From DASXRU01 sp033856235 (lineage in GTDB: Bacteria > Acidobacteriota > Blastocatellia > Pyrinomonadales > Pyrinomonadaceae): DNA of 26,251 nucleotides. Numbering within the stretch: the first letter of the stretch is position 1; every line of letters starts with the position of its first letter. The position numbers were made by a program, and so were the translations under genes. This document shows, piece after piece, positions 8,336 through 16,279 of the stretch. Below the pieces are notes generated by a model. It was not told where the DNA came from. It saw nothing but the letters and a program-made list of their open reading frames with translations, and did not search any database. The stretch spans positions 1 through 26,251 of the forward strand of contig JAWVFI010000145.1 in the NCBI GenBank assembly GCA_033856235.1, given 5' to 3'.

Positions 8336-10858
8336 ATGAAACTGATAGACCTTTCCGATTACAACCACGCATCCAGACGCTACTGGTATGCGATGGTCAC
8401 CGCGGGCACGCTAATCAGCGCGTGGGCCGCGTATCGCTGCTTGTCTTTCAATTCGCTGCAGTGGGCTGAGTTCCTCGCCCTGCTTTGCTGCGCCCTGCTT
8501 GCTGGCTCGCGACCGATCACTATTCCCAACACCAACGCCAGCGTAACGGTCGGCGACACCTTTACATTTCTGAGCATATTGTTTCTGGGCGCGCCGGCAG
8601 GAATATTAGTGGGAGTGGTAGATGCGTTTGCCAGCTCGCACCGCACTTCCACACGAACGGTCAGTTGGATCTCAGCCCCTGCCATGGTCGCTATTGCGGT
8701 CTTTGTCGCCGGCAATGGCTTCTACTTTGCACTGACTGTCCATGGTCACATCACTGGCAGCGGCGTACCCGCATCGCCTTTGCGAGTCACTCAACTGCTG
8801 GTTCCAATGGCCCTGATGGCGCTGGTGTACTACTTCTTGAATGGCCTAACGATCGCGACCATGTTCGCCCTGAAGGACCGGCGCCCCATCCTGCCATTCT
8901 GGCGGGACGGCTATCTCTGGACTTCGTGGTCCTTCTTCGCAGCCGCTATCGCAGCCACCGTTATTTATTCAGGGATTACGCATCTGGGTATTCACTACGT
9001 ACTTCTAGGCGCCCCCTTCGTGGCCGTAACTTTTTCGACCTACAAGATTTACTTTGAACGCGTAAACGCCAAAACACGCGAGGCGTCAGAGGCCAGCCAG
9101 TTGCATCTGGCCACCGTCGAAGCCCTGGCCACTGCGATTGACGCTAAGGATCAGACGACCCATTGTCACGTGCGTCGCGTGCAAATCTACGCCGCGGGAA
9201 TGGGCCAGGTACTGGGCCTTACCGACGCAGAGATCGCCGCCTTGAAGGCCGGAGCCCTGCTTCATGACATTGGAAAACTAGCCGTTCCAGACCACATCCT
9301 GAACAAGCCCGGGGGGCTTACCCCAGCCGAATTTGAGAAGATGAAGGTACACACGACAGTAGGAGCCCAGATACTGAGTCGAGTGGACTTTCCTTATCCG
9401 GTAGTTCCGATTGTCCGCCATCACCATGAGCAGTGGAACGGCCGCGGCTATCCGGATGGACTCAAAGGCGAACAGATTCCTGTGACCGCCAGGATCATGT
9501 CAGTCGTTGATTGCTTTGATTCTGTGCGCGAGGATCGGCCGTTTCGACGAGGCATGTCCCGTGACGAGGCAGTTGCCTTGTTGCGCCGGGGTTCCCGCAC
9601 CCTGTTCGATCCGAAGATCGTTGAACTTTTCGTCGAGAATCTTCCGCGCTTTGAAGCGGAGATAGCAGCGCGCGGTCTGGAACAGCTCGCTCTGGCTCAT
9701 GACCCCCACGTTTCATTTGATCCAATCCTCTTCGCTGGATCGCATGGTGGGGGAATCGAAGACACTGCATCCTTCATGGCGTACGACCAGATCCGCAACG
9801 CCCATCGCGAGGTTTACGCGCTTTATGAGATCGCCAGCACGTTTGGGTCGTCTCTTGATATCCAGGACACGTTGACCATCCTGGTCGATAAAGTTGCCCA
9901 CATCGTCCCTTTTGACACCTGCGTCGTCTATGTTTATGACGAAGCGAAAGGCTACGCCACCTCGACCCACGCGGTCGGCAAGAATGCTGAGTCTCTCCGC
10001 GCGCGTTGTATCGCTCCGGGCGAAGGCGTCACCGGATTCGCTCTCGCGAATCGTCGCGCGATCAACCAGATTCATCCCAGCCTGGATTTCGTGGGTGTGG
10101 AGTTGGGAGAGGATACCCAATACCGTTCGATGGTGGCACTGCCCTTATTCAAGGATGAACTCCTGCTGGGTGCCCTTTCAGTCTATTCGACGGAACTTTC
10201 CGAATACACGGACGACCACATGCGCTTGTTGGAGACCGTCACGCGTTTGGCTTCCGACGCCCTGGCCAACGCTCTGCATCACGCTCAAGCGGAATCAAAC
10301 GCGCTCACCGATCCACTCACTGGACTGCCCAACGCGCGCTGCATGCAAGTGCACTTCGAGGCCGAAGTTTCCCGCTTCCGCCGCACCGGGCAACCTTTCC
10401 AGGTCGTCATGCTTGATCTGGATCACTTCAAACAGGTAAACGATACCTTCGGCCACAAAGTCGGTGACAAGATGCTGCGCGAGGTCGCTAACATCATTCA
10501 CGCGCAACTTCGGGAATACGATTTTCTTGCGCGGTACGCCGGAGATGAATTTGTCGCTATCCTCCAGGATCTGGACACGCCCCAGGTGTTGGAGCTGAGT
10601 GAACGCATTGAAGCAGCGGTCTCAAAGTTCTCGCTACAGGTGCGTGGCGAACGACGCGCCCAAGTGGGTATTAGTTTAGGCGCCGCAACTTACGGCCCGG
10701 ATGGCGAGACTCTGGATCAGCTATTGATTGCTGCCGATGCCGCGATGTATTCAGCTAAGTCCGCACACAAACACAGCGAAGCCCTGGAAGCTGCCAACCG
10801 CAACGAGCGGCTTATCGATCTCAATACCGCCAACCTCGCGACCACCGCTATTAACTGA
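8336..10858 (+). CDS. Membrane-bound dual c-di-GMP enzyme: MASE-like + HD-GYP + GAF + GGDEF
   Basis: This 840-residue protein makes and/or breaks c-di-GMP. Residues about 15-240 are hydrophobic with 6-8 membrane segments, a MASE-like sensor region I cannot name further. An HD-GYP phosphodiesterase follows: HDIGK with His310-Asp311, HHHEQWNGRGYPDGLKG with GYP at 371-373, and the usual VVDCFDSV. A GAF domain covers about 490-645. The GGDEF cyclase (about 660-820) has DLDHFKQVNDTFGHKVGD, an AGDEF catalytic loop at 735-739 and an RxxD inhibitory site (REYD) five residues before it. Asn and Asp of the guanine pocket are retained, favouring c-di-GMP over hybrid dinucleotides. Both catalytic domains therefore look intact. 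GGAG lies about 8 bases before the ATG. It precedes the kinase/regulator pair and could control the PilZ protein at 4640 (inference). Confidence 0.95.
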   Translation: MKLIDLSDYNHASRRYWYAMVTAGTLISAWAAYRCLSFNSLQWAEFLALLCCALLAGSRPITIPNTNASVTVGDTFTFLSILFLGAPAGILVGVVDAFASSHRTSTRTVSWISAPAMVAIAVFVAGNGFYFALTVHGHITGSGVPASPLRVTQLLVPMALMALVYYFLNGLTIATMFALKDRRPILPFWRDGYLWTSWSFFAAAIAATVIYSGITHLGIHYVLLGAPFVAVTFSTYKIYFERVNAKTREASEASQLHLATVEALATAIDAKDQTTHCHVRRVQIYAAGMGQVLGLTDAEIAALKAGALLHDIGKLAVPDHILNKPGGLTPAEFEKMKVHTTVGAQILSRVDFPYPVVPIVRHHHEQWNGRGYPDGLKGEQIPVTARIMSVVDCFDSVREDRPFRRGMSRDEAVALLRRGSRTLFDPKIVELFVENLPRFEAEIAARGLEQLALAHDPHVSFDPILFAGSHGGGIEDTASFMAYDQIRNAHREVYALYEIASTFGSSLDIQDTLTILVDKVAHIVPFDTCVVYVYDEAKGYATSTHAVGKNAESLRARCIAPGEGVTGFALANRRAINQIHPSLDFVGVELGEDTQYRSMVALPLFKDELLLGALSVYSTELSEYTDDHMRLLETVTRLASDALANALHHAQAESNALTDPLTGLPNARCMQVHFEAEVSRFRRTGQPFQVVMLDLDHFKQVNDTFGHKVGDKMLREVANIIHAQLREYDFLARYAGDEFVAILQDLDTPQVLELSERIEAAVSKFSLQVRGERRAQVGISLGAATYGPDGETLDQLLIAADAAMYSAKSAHKHSEALEAANRNERLIDLNTANLATTAIN

Positions 10859-10922
10859 ATCCTTCTTGACAATCTTCGGTTGCTTCGCTTCAATCTGAAA
10901 GAGGCCGTGGAGGAACACGCCT

Positions 10923-10939
10923 TGCGCCCCGCGGGCGCA
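10923..10939. other. Small GC-rich hairpin between c-di-GMP gene and kinase
   Basis: TGCGCCC (10923-10929) pairs with GGGCGCA (10933-10939) over a 3-base loop, and is followed by TTCTGAACTCC. It sits 65 bases past the 8336 gene stop and could be a weak terminator or attenuator; there is no good U-tract. Confidence 0.3.
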
Positions 10940-10976
10940 TTCTGAACTCCTCTTCTATCCCCGCAGATCGCGAAGC

Positions 10977-13037
10977 ATGTCAGCTTCTCCCGTCACAACT
11001 TCCGAAACAACAGCCCAAGCCGGTGCTACGTTGCTGATCGTCGATGATGATGCCGGCACTCGCAAAACTCTGCGTCGCATCTTCGAGGCTGCCGGCCATC
11101 GGATCTTCATAGCGTCCGATGCGCCGACGGCGTTGCGCTTACTTCACAAAGAGCGTTGCGATCTCGTGATCCTGGACATTGAGCTTCCAGGGATTGACGG
11201 TTTCGCGCTCTGTCGCTTGCTGCGGGCGCAACCGGCGATGAAACAGCTCCCGATAGTTATCTTCTCCGCCAGCGAAAAAGAGAGCAGTAAAGTTGAGGCC
11301 TTTGCTGCCGGCGCGGACGATTACATTTCCAAGCCTTCCTCTCCTCCGGAATTAGTTTCGCGGATTAACTCACATTTGAATGCTGCGCAACGCGAATGGG
11401 AGTTACTGGGGAGCAATCGCGAGTTGCGCTTCCTCGCCGACCTCGGCCGCGGGTTATTACGCGCGCTCGACCCTGGCCAGGTTGTTCGCCGAGTGGCCGG
11501 CACAACCTACGAAGCCACCGGTGCGGCCCTATGTGCGGCCCTGGTGGAGACGGATGGCGAGAGGGCCGTTTGTGTGTTTGATCGTGAAGGCAGCGCCGAA
11601 GGGCGTTCCATGGTGCACAACGAACGGTTTACCGAGTGGCTATCGCAGCCTGCAGCTGGCATAGCGACTAGCCTGGTCAATCCGGAGCGCTTCCTTGTGC
11701 GTGATGACGCGCACAGCGTTGAATACATTTCGCCAATTCGATTCGGGGGGCGAACCAAAGGTGCCCTGATCGTGGCTTTCGACTCCCCAGACGATTGCGG
11801 CGAAACGGAATGCCGGCTGGTAGACGCCGCGGCTCAACAGGCGGCGCTGGCTTCGCATATTTCTTCGTTGTACCTGGCCGCACGTGAATCGGCGGCCACC
11901 CTTGCCCAGGAAGTAGATCGCCGGACCGCGGAAGCCGAAGTGCAACAGCGCTTCACTGCGGCCATCATTGATAGTTTGCCCATTTCGCTTTATGCAGTGG
12001 ATCGGCAACACCGCATTGTGGCCTGGAATCACAACCGCGAACTGGGCGAGTTGGGTATTCCCCGTGGCGCTGCGCTGGGACGGAATATCTTTGACGTACT
12101 GACGAGGCAGAAGCGTGAGGTTCTGGAACAGGAATTCGCGCGCGTCTTTGCAACTGGCGAGATTGAACGCATCGAGCAGGAAACCCTAACCGAGGGAGGC
12201 GAAACTAAACACTGGTTGATCAGTAAGATTCCCATGCATGCCGAAGGCAGCCGGAAAGTCACTCATGTGATCACCGTGGGCGAAGATATTACCAGCCGCG
12301 TCCAAGCCGACCGTGCTGTTGCCCGAGCGGAAAAACTCTCCGCGGTAGGCCGATTGGCCGCGGGCATTGTGCACGAAATAAACAACCCGCTGGCGACGAT
12401 TGCAGCCTGCGCCGAAGCCCTGGAGTCGCGCGTGCGCGAGGGCGCATTCGATGCCTCCGGCGAAGTCGACAACCTGCGTGAATATCTGGGTCTGATTCGC
12501 GATGAGGCTTTCCGCTGCAAGACGATTACCAATGGCCTGCTGGACTTCAGTCGCAACCGGGCGGGCCGTCATACCAACGTCAACTTGATGGATGTCGTGA
12601 ATTCTGCGGCGCGTTTGGTAACTCACCAGAAGCGCGGCGACAAAATCGATATCGTGATCCAGGCCTCGACAGAGAGCGTCATCGTCTCTGGCGACGAGGG
12701 TCATTTGCAGCAAGCGGTCGTAGCTCTGGCAACCAACGCCATCGACGCCATGCCCACCGGGGGACGATTAACGCTGCGCACGCGTGCCGAGTCGTCGAAT
12801 GTGCTGATCGAGGTTACCGACACTGGGGTAGGAATTCCTCCGGAAAATCTGGCCAAAATCTTCGATCCATTTTTTACTACCAAGGAAGTTGGCGGCGGCA
12901 CGGGTCTAGGCCTCGCCGTTTGTTATGGTATTTTAACGGAGCACGGCGGCAAGCTGGAGGTGAAGTCTCAGGTGGGCGTTGGCACCACCTTTACCATTAC
13001 GCTGCCCGCTCGTCGTGACGGAGACCAGATTTCGTGA
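10977..13037 (+). CDS. Sensor histidine kinase with N-terminal receiver domain (REC-GAF-PAS-HisKA-HATPase)
   Basis: This 686-residue cytoplasmic kinase has no membrane segment. In order: a receiver domain (about 18-135; TLLIVDDDAGTRKT, phospho-acceptor Asp67 in VILDIELPGIDGF, conserved Lys in DDYISKPSSP); a GAF domain (about 150-310); a PAS domain (about 325-440; DSLPISLYAVDRQHRIVAWN); a HisKA domain with phosphorylated His466 in AAGIVHEINNPLATIAA; and an ATPase domain with N box ATNAIDAMPTGG, G1 DTGVGIPPE, F box IFDPFFTTKE and G2 GGGTGLGLAV. The H box and PAS are of the NtrB-like class that pairs with sigma-54 activators, which is exactly the next gene (4-base overlap). The N-terminal receiver implies input from another kinase or an internal relay. 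The ATG has no strong Shine-Dalgarno. Confidence 0.93.
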   Translation: MSASPVTTSETTAQAGATLLIVDDDAGTRKTLRRIFEAAGHRIFIASDAPTALRLLHKERCDLVILDIELPGIDGFALCRLLRAQPAMKQLPIVIFSASEKESSKVEAFAAGADDYISKPSSPPELVSRINSHLNAAQREWELLGSNRELRFLADLGRGLLRALDPGQVVRRVAGTTYEATGAALCAALVETDGERAVCVFDREGSAEGRSMVHNERFTEWLSQPAAGIATSLVNPERFLVRDDAHSVEYISPIRFGGRTKGALIVAFDSPDDCGETECRLVDAAAQQAALASHISSLYLAARESAATLAQEVDRRTAEAEVQQRFTAAIIDSLPISLYAVDRQHRIVAWNHNRELGELGIPRGAALGRNIFDVLTRQKREVLEQEFARVFATGEIERIEQETLTEGGETKHWLISKIPMHAEGSRKVTHVITVGEDITSRVQADRAVARAEKLSAVGRLAAGIVHEINNPLATIAACAEALESRVREGAFDASGEVDNLREYLGLIRDEAFRCKTITNGLLDFSRNRAGRHTNVNLMDVVNSAARLVTHQKRGDKIDIVIQASTESVIVSGDEGHLQQAVVALATNAIDAMPTGGRLTLRTRAESSNVLIEVTDTGVGIPPENLAKIFDPFFTTKEVGGGTGLGLAVCYGILTEHGGKLEVKSQVGVGTTFTITLPARRDGDQIS

Positions 13038-14452
13038 GCCAAGCCCAAACAACACGGCTGTTAGTAGCTGAGGACGAAGCAAACCTGCGGCTGGTGCTGC
13101 AGAAGGAATTGCAGCGTCTCGGCTACCGGGTGCAGGTCGCCCCTGATGGTGAAGCGGCCTTACGACGTTTGGAAGAAAGCAACGTCGATGTGCTGCTGTG
13201 CGACATCAACATGCCGCGGATGGACGGTATGGAGCTGTTGCGTCGCGTGCATGAACGGCCCAATCCTCCGGAAGTGATCATGCTGACCGGGAATGGCACG
13301 ATTGAAACAGCGGTCGAGGCCATGAAGATCGGCGCCTACGATTACCTCACTAAGCCCTACACAATCAACGAGCTGGACGTGCGCGTCCGCCAAGCGGCCG
13401 AGAAGCGTCGCCTGCGGGTCGACAATCAAAGATTGCGCGAGCAACTGGCGCGGCAGTCCGCCCTTCCCGAAATTGTCTCTGTCTCCGAATCAATGCGCGA
13501 AGCCGTCCGACTGGTCGAGCGAGTGGCGCCCTCGGATGCTTCGGTTTTGATCACCGGCGAATCAGGCACTGGCAAAGAACTGATAGCCCATGCCATTCAT
13601 CGCTTATCAACCCGGGCTGATTCTTCCTTCATCGACCTTAATTGCGCTGCGTTTCAGGAGTCTCTGCTGGAGTCCGAACTCTTTGGTTACGAGGCGGGCG
13701 CCTTTTCTGGAGCCAAGGGCCGCAAGCTTGGGCTAATTGAATTGGCCGATGGCGGCACGTTGTTTTTAGACGAAGTAACTGAGCTCCCAGCGCCCTTACA
13801 AGCCAAGCTGTTGCGCGCGATAGAGACGAGGACATTTTTCCGCGTCGGAGGTGTGCGGAAGGTTGAGGTCAACGTGCGTATTGTGGCGGCGACAAACCGC
13901 AATCTGGATACAGTAATCGCCGACGGATCGTTTCGCTCTGATCTGCTCTATCGCATTAACGGCTTTCAAATCAGCTTGCCACCCTTACGCGAACGTCCGG
14001 AAGACATTGAGCCCCTAACGGAACACACCTTAAAACAATTGACCGGTACCAATCCGCCGGAAATCACCCCCGAAGCCCGCGCAGCTTTGCGTGCATACAG
14101 TTGGCCCGGCAACGTGCGCCAGTTACGAAACTGCCTTGAACGGGGCGTGCTGCTGGCCAATGACAACCGGATAACGCTCGACGAATTACCCCCCGAAGTT
14201 GCGCGGCCAACTGCCGGCAGCGGGTCGTTTCCCGGCTTTCCCCTGGCCACCAGCGGCACTCAAACGACAAGCGGCGGAGGCGCCGAAGCGGGCACCCCCA
14301 CGTCGTTGCGAGAAGTGGAGCGACAGCAGATCCTGTCGGCCCTGGAACAGACCGGCTGGCACCGTGGCAAGACCGCCGATATCCTCGGGATATCGCCTTC
14401 AACGCTCTATCGCCGGCTGCGCGACTATAATCTTGATCGGCGCAATGCCTAA
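13034..14452 (+). CDS. NtrC-family sigma-54-dependent response regulator (REC-AAA+-Fis HTH)
   Basis: This is a 472-residue transcription activator. The receiver domain (about 8-120) has phospho-acceptor Asp57 in LLCDINMPRMDGM and the switch Lys in YDYLTKPY. The AAA+ domain (about 145-380) has Walker A GESGTGKE from 175, Walker B GGTLFLDEV, the sigma-54 contact loop GAFSGA at 222-227 in place of the usual GAFTGA, and the arginine-finger region RSDLLYRINGFQISLPPLRER. After a Gly/Ser/Thr-rich linker (about 393-425) a Fis-type helix-turn-helix ends the protein (KTADILGISPSTLYRRLRDY). It begins at GTG 13034, whose GTGA overlaps the kinase stop, so the two are translationally coupled and form one two-component system. 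Its targets should have -24/-12 promoters; none was convincingly found in the window. Confidence 0.95.
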   Translation: MSQAQTTRLLVAEDEANLRLVLQKELQRLGYRVQVAPDGEAALRRLEESNVDVLLCDINMPRMDGMELLRRVHERPNPPEVIMLTGNGTIETAVEAMKIGAYDYLTKPYTINELDVRVRQAAEKRRLRVDNQRLREQLARQSALPEIVSVSESMREAVRLVERVAPSDASVLITGESGTGKELIAHAIHRLSTRADSSFIDLNCAAFQESLLESELFGYEAGAFSGAKGRKLGLIELADGGTLFLDEVTELPAPLQAKLLRAIETRTFFRVGGVRKVEVNVRIVAATNRNLDTVIADGSFRSDLLYRINGFQISLPPLRERPEDIEPLTEHTLKQLTGTNPPEITPEARAALRAYSWPGNVRQLRNCLERGVLLANDNRITLDELPPEVARPTAGSGSFPGFPLATSGTQTTSGGGAEAGTPTSLREVERQQILSALEQTGWHRGKTADILGISPSTLYRRLRDYNLDRRNA

Positions 14453-14528
14453 CCTGAATCTCAGATAATTCTCCCTCCAGAACCCAGCCAATCCCTGCTA
14501 CCTCGCTAGTAAACTCCCTCATTGGATA

Positions 14529-14557
14529 TTGACTTCCCGGGCCCTTTCCGCTACAAG
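14529..14557 (+). promoter_or_regulatory. Sigma-70-type promoter of first PqqD-knottin gene
   Basis: TTGACT (14529-14534) and TACAAG (14552-14557) are separated by exactly 17 bases, 39 bases before the ATG at 14596. AGGAAAGG at about 14576-14583 serves as ribosome binding site. A very similar arrangement precedes the paralogue at 15517. Confidence 0.55.
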
Positions 14558-14595
14558 AAGCACTCCCATCCCATTAGGAAAGGCCCAGAATTGTC

Positions 14596-15075
14596 ATGAC
14601 TAAAATGCCCCAAGCCCGCCAAGACCGGCTCGTTATTCAGGAGCTTCCCACTGAAGTCCTGGTTTATGACCTTGATCGCGATAAAGCGCACTGCCTGAAT
14701 CAAAGTTCGGCATTTATTTGGCGCCAATGTGACGGCCAAACTACTTTGGCCGAAGCTCGCTCGCGTTTCGAAGCGCAATTCAAAACTGCTGCGGATGATT
14801 CCATGATCTGGCTGGCACTGGATCAACTGGATAAGTTTAACTTGCTGGATGGGCCAGTGAAGCGTCCGGCTGGACTGAGCCGAGTTTCGCGACGTGCCGT
14901 AATTCAATCGATGGGATTAGCAGCGGTCGTTGCCGTTCCATTGATAACCTCAATCGTGGCTCCCACGGTTCAGGCCGTCAACAGTTGTGCAAAAGTCGGT
15001 GACCCTTGTCAGGGTAATGGGAATTGCTGCTCGGGCAATTGTGTCCCCACCGGGGGCGGCATTTGTCAGCCATAA
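14596..15075 (+). CDS. PqqD-like domain protein with internal Tat-like signal and six-Cys cystine-knot-like tail (copy 1)
   Basis: This 159-residue protein has three parts. Residues about 10-88 match the PqqD/RiPP-recognition-like fold (VLVYDLDRDKAHCLNQ, AFIWRQCDGQTTLAE, LALDQLDKFNLL), known in other systems to hold precursor peptides for modifying enzymes. Residues about 97-127 form a twin-arginine-like n-region (VSRRAVIQSMG, Arg99-Arg100) and a 20-residue hydrophobic core ending in a V-Q-A signal-peptidase-type site after 127. Residues 128-159 carry cysteines at 131, 138, 144, 145, 149 and 157, spacing C-6-C-5-CC-3-C-7-C, the order of inhibitor cystine knots. I infer a cytoplasmic PqqD part and an exported or released Cys-rich miniprotein. 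The function is unknown. No radical SAM or other modifying enzyme lies in the window. Confidence 0.85.
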   Translation: MTKMPQARQDRLVIQELPTEVLVYDLDRDKAHCLNQSSAFIWRQCDGQTTLAEARSRFEAQFKTAADDSMIWLALDQLDKFNLLDGPVKRPAGLSRVSRRAVIQSMGLAAVVAVPLITSIVAPTVQAVNSCAKVGDPCQGNGNCCSGNCVPTGGGICQP

Positions 15076-15194
15076 CATTCGGCCCAAGGCTATCCTGGAC
15101 GGCGCGAGCGCTTTTTTGACGCGGGCGCCGCATAATAGCGGACGAAAAGCGTAGTGGTTGTTGCTCACTGCGGCTCAACGCTCTAACGAAAAAA

Positions 15195-15236
15195 ATCGGC
15201 GCGGATGGCAATCAACCATTCGCGCCGATCTCTTTT
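15195..15236. terminator. Rho-independent terminator after PqqD-knottin copy 1
   Basis: Arms 15195-15208 (ATCGGCGCGGATGG) and 15216-15229 (CCATTCGCGCCGAT) pair over 14 positions with one G-T, around loop CAATCAA. It is followed by CTCTTTTC and preceded by a run of A (GAAAAAAA), so it can act in both directions. Confidence 0.85.
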
Positions 15237-15454
15237 CAAACTGAGCCTCTGTTCAAATTTCGCTTTGCGCCTGACGCCTTCGTCGTTGATTCAATATGCT
15301 TGAGGAAGGGGTGGCGCGGACGGATTGAGATCGAATTTCGCCGGCCTCTGGTATTTGCGCCTAATTCAGATTATTTCTAAGAGATTGAGATGCCTATTCG
15401 TTAATGGGACCGCGTGATAACGGCTTCCGGTGCGGCACCGGAGCTAACGGCCTA

Positions 15455-15483
15455 TTGACTTACTAATAGTTTTGGGCTAAAAG
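15455..15483 (+). promoter_or_regulatory. Sigma-70-type promoter of second PqqD-knottin gene
   Basis: TTGACT (15455-15460) and TAAAAG (15478-15483) are separated by 17 bases, 34 bases before the ATG at 15517. The 9-mer TATTGACTT is identical to that upstream of copy 1. An 8-bp hairpin lies just upstream of the -35. Confidence 0.5.
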
Positions 15484-15516
15484 CTCAACTCCAAATTTTA
15501 CCCAGAGGCCCCCACT

Positions 15517-16005
15517 ATGAAAACGCTACCCACCGCCAGGCAGGAACGCCTGGTTGTCCAGGAACTCCCCGAGGAAACCCTGATCTACGACTTGGATCGC
15601 GACAAAGCACACTGTCTAAACCAGACCGCTGCTTTCGTTTGGAAACAATGTGACGGACGCACCACGCCCGCCGAACTGCGGCAACGCCTGGAAGGGGCGT
15701 TCGGTCCAGGCATGGACGAAGCAATGGTCTGGCTGGCGCTGGATCAATTGGAAAAGTTTGATTTGCTGCAGGAACGCATCCAACGTCCCGCTGGGATGCA
15801 GCGGCCGTCACGGCGCGCGGTGATGCGCTCAATGGGTTTCGCCGCGTTAGTCGCAGTGCCATTAATCACTTCCATCGTAGCTCCTAGTGTCCACGCGGTA
15901 TCCAGCTGCGCGCAGCCTGGAGATTCCTGCCAGGGCAATGGAAATTGCTGTTCAAATAATTGCGAAGCTACTGCCGGTCATCCCTCCGGCACTTGCGCTC
16001 CCTAG
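15517..16005 (+). CDS. PqqD-like domain protein with internal Tat-like signal and six-Cys cystine-knot-like tail (copy 2)
   Basis: This 162-residue paralogue of the 14596 gene is collinear with it from end to end. The PqqD-like part (LIYDLDRDKAHCLNQ, AFVWKQCDGRTTPAE, LALDQLEKFDLL) is followed by PSRRAVMRSMG (Arg99-Arg100) and a hydrophobic core VAVPLITSIVAPSVHA with predicted cleavage after Ala127. The tail has cysteines at 131, 138, 144, 145, 149 and 160 (C-6-C-5-CC-3-C-10-C). The first half of the tail (GNGNCCS) is conserved between copies, while the last loop differs in length and sequence, as in diversifying knottin families. AGAGG about 8 bases before the ATG supports the start. It converges with the secreted protein gene at 16280. 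Role unknown; see copy 1 for inference. Confidence 0.85.
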   Translation: MKTLPTARQERLVVQELPEETLIYDLDRDKAHCLNQTAAFVWKQCDGRTTPAELRQRLEGAFGPGMDEAMVWLALDQLEKFDLLQERIQRPAGMQRPSRRAVMRSMGFAALVAVPLITSIVAPSVHAVSSCAQPGDSCQGNGNCCSNNCEATAGHPSGTCAP

Positions 16006-16145
16006 ACGCGCCAGGGTTCGATCGCCGACGGATTATGGTTTCGCAATCGACCCCCGCTATCCCTTTGCTAGTCTGAGTCCATTCCAGATTTTGTAAGCGT
16101 AATCGCCCAGAGTTCTAAAAGCCGTTCGCCCGTGGAAAAGCAAAA

Positions 16146-16177
16146 GGCCGGCGTGGAAGTAATCTTCCACGCCGGCC
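16146..16177. terminator. Bidirectional terminator between convergent genes
   Basis: Arms 16146-16159 (GGCCGGCGTGGAAG) and 16164-16177 (CTTCCACGCCGGCC) are a perfect 14-bp stem with a TAAT loop. The T-rich TTTGTTT follows on the plus side and A-rich GAAAAGCAAAA precedes it, so it suits both the 15517 gene and the leftward 16280 gene. Confidence 0.85.
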
Positions 16178-16279
16178 AGTTTGTTTGCAGGTCTCTGTTT
16201 GACCCAAAACTTCTAACAAAACAATTGGGCGGAACCTGTGTTTCACCCAACTGTTTTCCATGCCTCAGCCAGTCTGGTG

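Larger units (their letters stand above)
15076..15516. other. 441-base spacer between the two PqqD-knottin paralogues
   Basis: No coding region is recognised here. The spacer contains a strong terminator (15195-15236), a short hairpin at 15426-15442 (TCCGGTG/CACCGGA around CGG), and the promoter of copy 2 (15455-15483). Each copy therefore appears to be its own transcription unit. Confidence 0.6.

Noticed and set aside
14453..14595. Sigma-54 promoter driven by the adjacent NtrC-type regulator
   Set aside because: No GG-N10-GC arrangement was found; a TTGACT-17-TACAAG promoter fits better.
15100..15135. Second terminator right after PqqD-knottin copy 1
   Set aside because: The GC-rich inverted bases give only short stems with a T-run in the loop rather than after the stem; the hairpin at 15195 is far better.
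14596..16005. Complete modified-peptide (RiPP) biosynthesis cluster
   Set aside because: No radical SAM, cyclodehydratase, peptidase or dedicated transporter is in the window; only the PqqD-like part is shared.
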